From JBLNDJ01 sp050261515 (GTDB taxonomy: Bacteria > Acidobacteriota > Terriglobia > Bryobacterales > Bryobacteraceae), in assembly GCA_050261515.1 (NCBI GenBank), contig JBLNDJ010000056.1, positions 62,001 through 126,000 of the forward strand: DNA of 64,000 nt, given 5' to 3'. The position numbers and the translations under genes are program-made. This document shows, in pieces, positions 63,478 through 64,000 of this stretch (positions are counted from its first letter, which is position 1; every line of letters begins with the position of its first letter). Below the pieces are notes generated by a model, which was not told the DNA's origin, ran no database searches, and was given only the letters and a program-made list of their open reading frames with translations.

Positions 63478-64000
63478 CGAGAATGCTCCTTACCCAGGCA
63501 AGACTGCGCTCGATCATCGGCCCGCCCTGCCCTTCGCATTCGAGGCTCAGCACGCCGTCGTAGCCCGCCGCGGCCAGCATTCCGATGCAGGCGCGGATGT
63601 TGCCCGCGTTCACGCCGTCGCCGATGGCGCACTGGCTGACGGCGATTCCGGTGAGCTCGCCGCGCGAGGCGGCCGCGAGGCTCTCGCTCACGTCCTTGAC
63701 GTGGACATGGCTGACCTTGTGCTTGAGGCGATCGAGAAAGGCGACCGGATCCTGGCCGGCGATGTATGTGTTGCCGGTGTCCATGTTCATTCGCAGGCAG
63801 GGCGAGTCCGAGAAGGAGAGGATTTCGGCCATGAACTCGGGGTTGGTGGTGTAGTAGCCGTGGGGCTCTACGTCGATGACGATGTCGTAGGCTTCGGCGA
63901 CGCGCACGACCTGCGTGTAGATGCGGCGGAGGTGATCGAGGACTTCGCGGTCGGTCGCTCCGGCGGGCTTGGCGCGGTCGTCGGTGGTGTCGACGCGCGG
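63446..64000 (-). CDS. Sugar phosphate isomerase/epimerase (AP endonuclease 2-like TIM barrel), 5' end outside window
   Basis: At least 184 residues of a xylose-isomerase-like TIM barrel; the frame is open to the window edge and the first 31 visible codons (REVLDHLRRIYTQV) fit the same protein. Metal-site features: the Glu in DVEPHGYY, CLRMNMDTGNTY, VSHVHVKDV and, at the end, VLSLECEGQG. Such enzymes convert keto/aldo sugars or inositol-type compounds in catabolic clusters. The 3' end overlaps the ABC exporter start by 32 bases. Confidence 0.83.
   Translation of the reverse strand, partial: PRVDTTDDRAKPAGATDREVLDHLRRIYTQVVRVAEAYDIVIDVEPHGYYTTNPEFMAEILSFSDSPCLRMNMDTGNTYIAGQDPVAFLDRLKHKVSHVHVKDVSESLAAASRGELTGIAVSQCAIGDGVNAGNIRACIGMLAAAGYDGVLSLECEGQGGPMIERSLAWVRSILVAAGATASSR

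Overview
The window is a dense, high-GC bacterial chromosome segment with no rRNA, tRNA, CRISPR array or insertion sequence that I could see. The gene set suggests an Acidobacteriota member of the Bryobacterales/Solibacter type: a large TonB-dependent receptor next to glycosidases, a PEP-CTERM protein, exported PQQ-type and other beta-propeller proteins, an S55-peptidase-like protein, small CnaB-like exported proteins, and many TTG/GTG starts with 4-base overlaps. This assignment is an inference from gene content, not from a marker gene.

Layout. 1-2.4 kb: methylmalonyl-CoA epimerase (cut by the window edge), mtnP and a GT9-like glycosyltransferase. 2.4-9 kb: thrC, then lytic transglycosylase - TonB-type receptor - GH20 hexosaminidase, a likely amino-sugar or murein-fragment scavenging set. 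9-13.4 kb: phosphoesterase/uridine kinase pair with overlapping divergent starts, a FetAB-type ABC transporter and a TolC-family outer-membrane protein. 13.6-18.2 kb: an exported methyltransferase-like protein, then four signalling genes (receiver, receiver-kinase, membrane kinase, pseudo-receiver) behind a promoter whose transcript would begin with a perfect hairpin. 18.2-20.2 kb: glcD and a TlpA-like thioredoxin on the minus strand. 20.2-25.1 kb: a pterin block (two PTPS paralogues and folE), a LysW-like zinc-ribbon protein whose acidic tail overlaps the basic signal peptide of the next gene, two CnaB-like exported proteins, two thioredoxin-fold proteins and a pteridine-reductase-like SDR. 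25.1-25.7 kb: a low-GC gap with strong hairpins.

25.7-32.8 kb: an apparent beta-1,2-glucan locus: a Tat-exported GH144/'glucoamylase'-type enzyme divergent from an ABC exporter and a cyclic beta-1,2-glucan synthase-like protein that has GT84 and GH189-like parts but no GH94 module. 32.8-33.4 kb: a higBA toxin-antitoxin module with intact antitoxin and operator palindromes but a frameshifted toxin. 33.4-35.8 kb: acyl-CoA dehydrogenase and iron-containing alcohol dehydrogenase. 35.8-41.4 kb: three consecutive exported proteins (PQQ propeller, S55-like peptidase with reversed motif order, propeller/Ig protein). 41.4-43.7 kb: a copper-type P-ATPase with an N-terminal 27-base repeat. 43.8-46.2 kb: hom, a second exported methyltransferase-like protein and a small membrane protein. 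46.2-49.5 kb: PEP-CTERM protein, then glutaminyl-cyclase-like M28 protein and two methyltransferases on the minus strand. 49.5-56.5 kb: a LysR regulator divergent from gltBD (GltC-like arrangement) with a recognisable promoter and LysR box. 56.5-64 kb: a TauE/SafE-type permease, then a minus-strand operon of isocitrate-lyase-family enzyme, LeuC-like, LeuD-like and IPMDH-like dehydrogenase, an ABC exporter and a truncated sugar-phosphate isomerase/epimerase.

The clearest multi-gene units are the GltC-like gltBD region, the pterin block, the beta-1,2-glucan locus, the output-less phosphorelay and the LeuCD/lyase/dehydrogenase operon. All functional statements come from motif reading by eye; no search or structure prediction was run.
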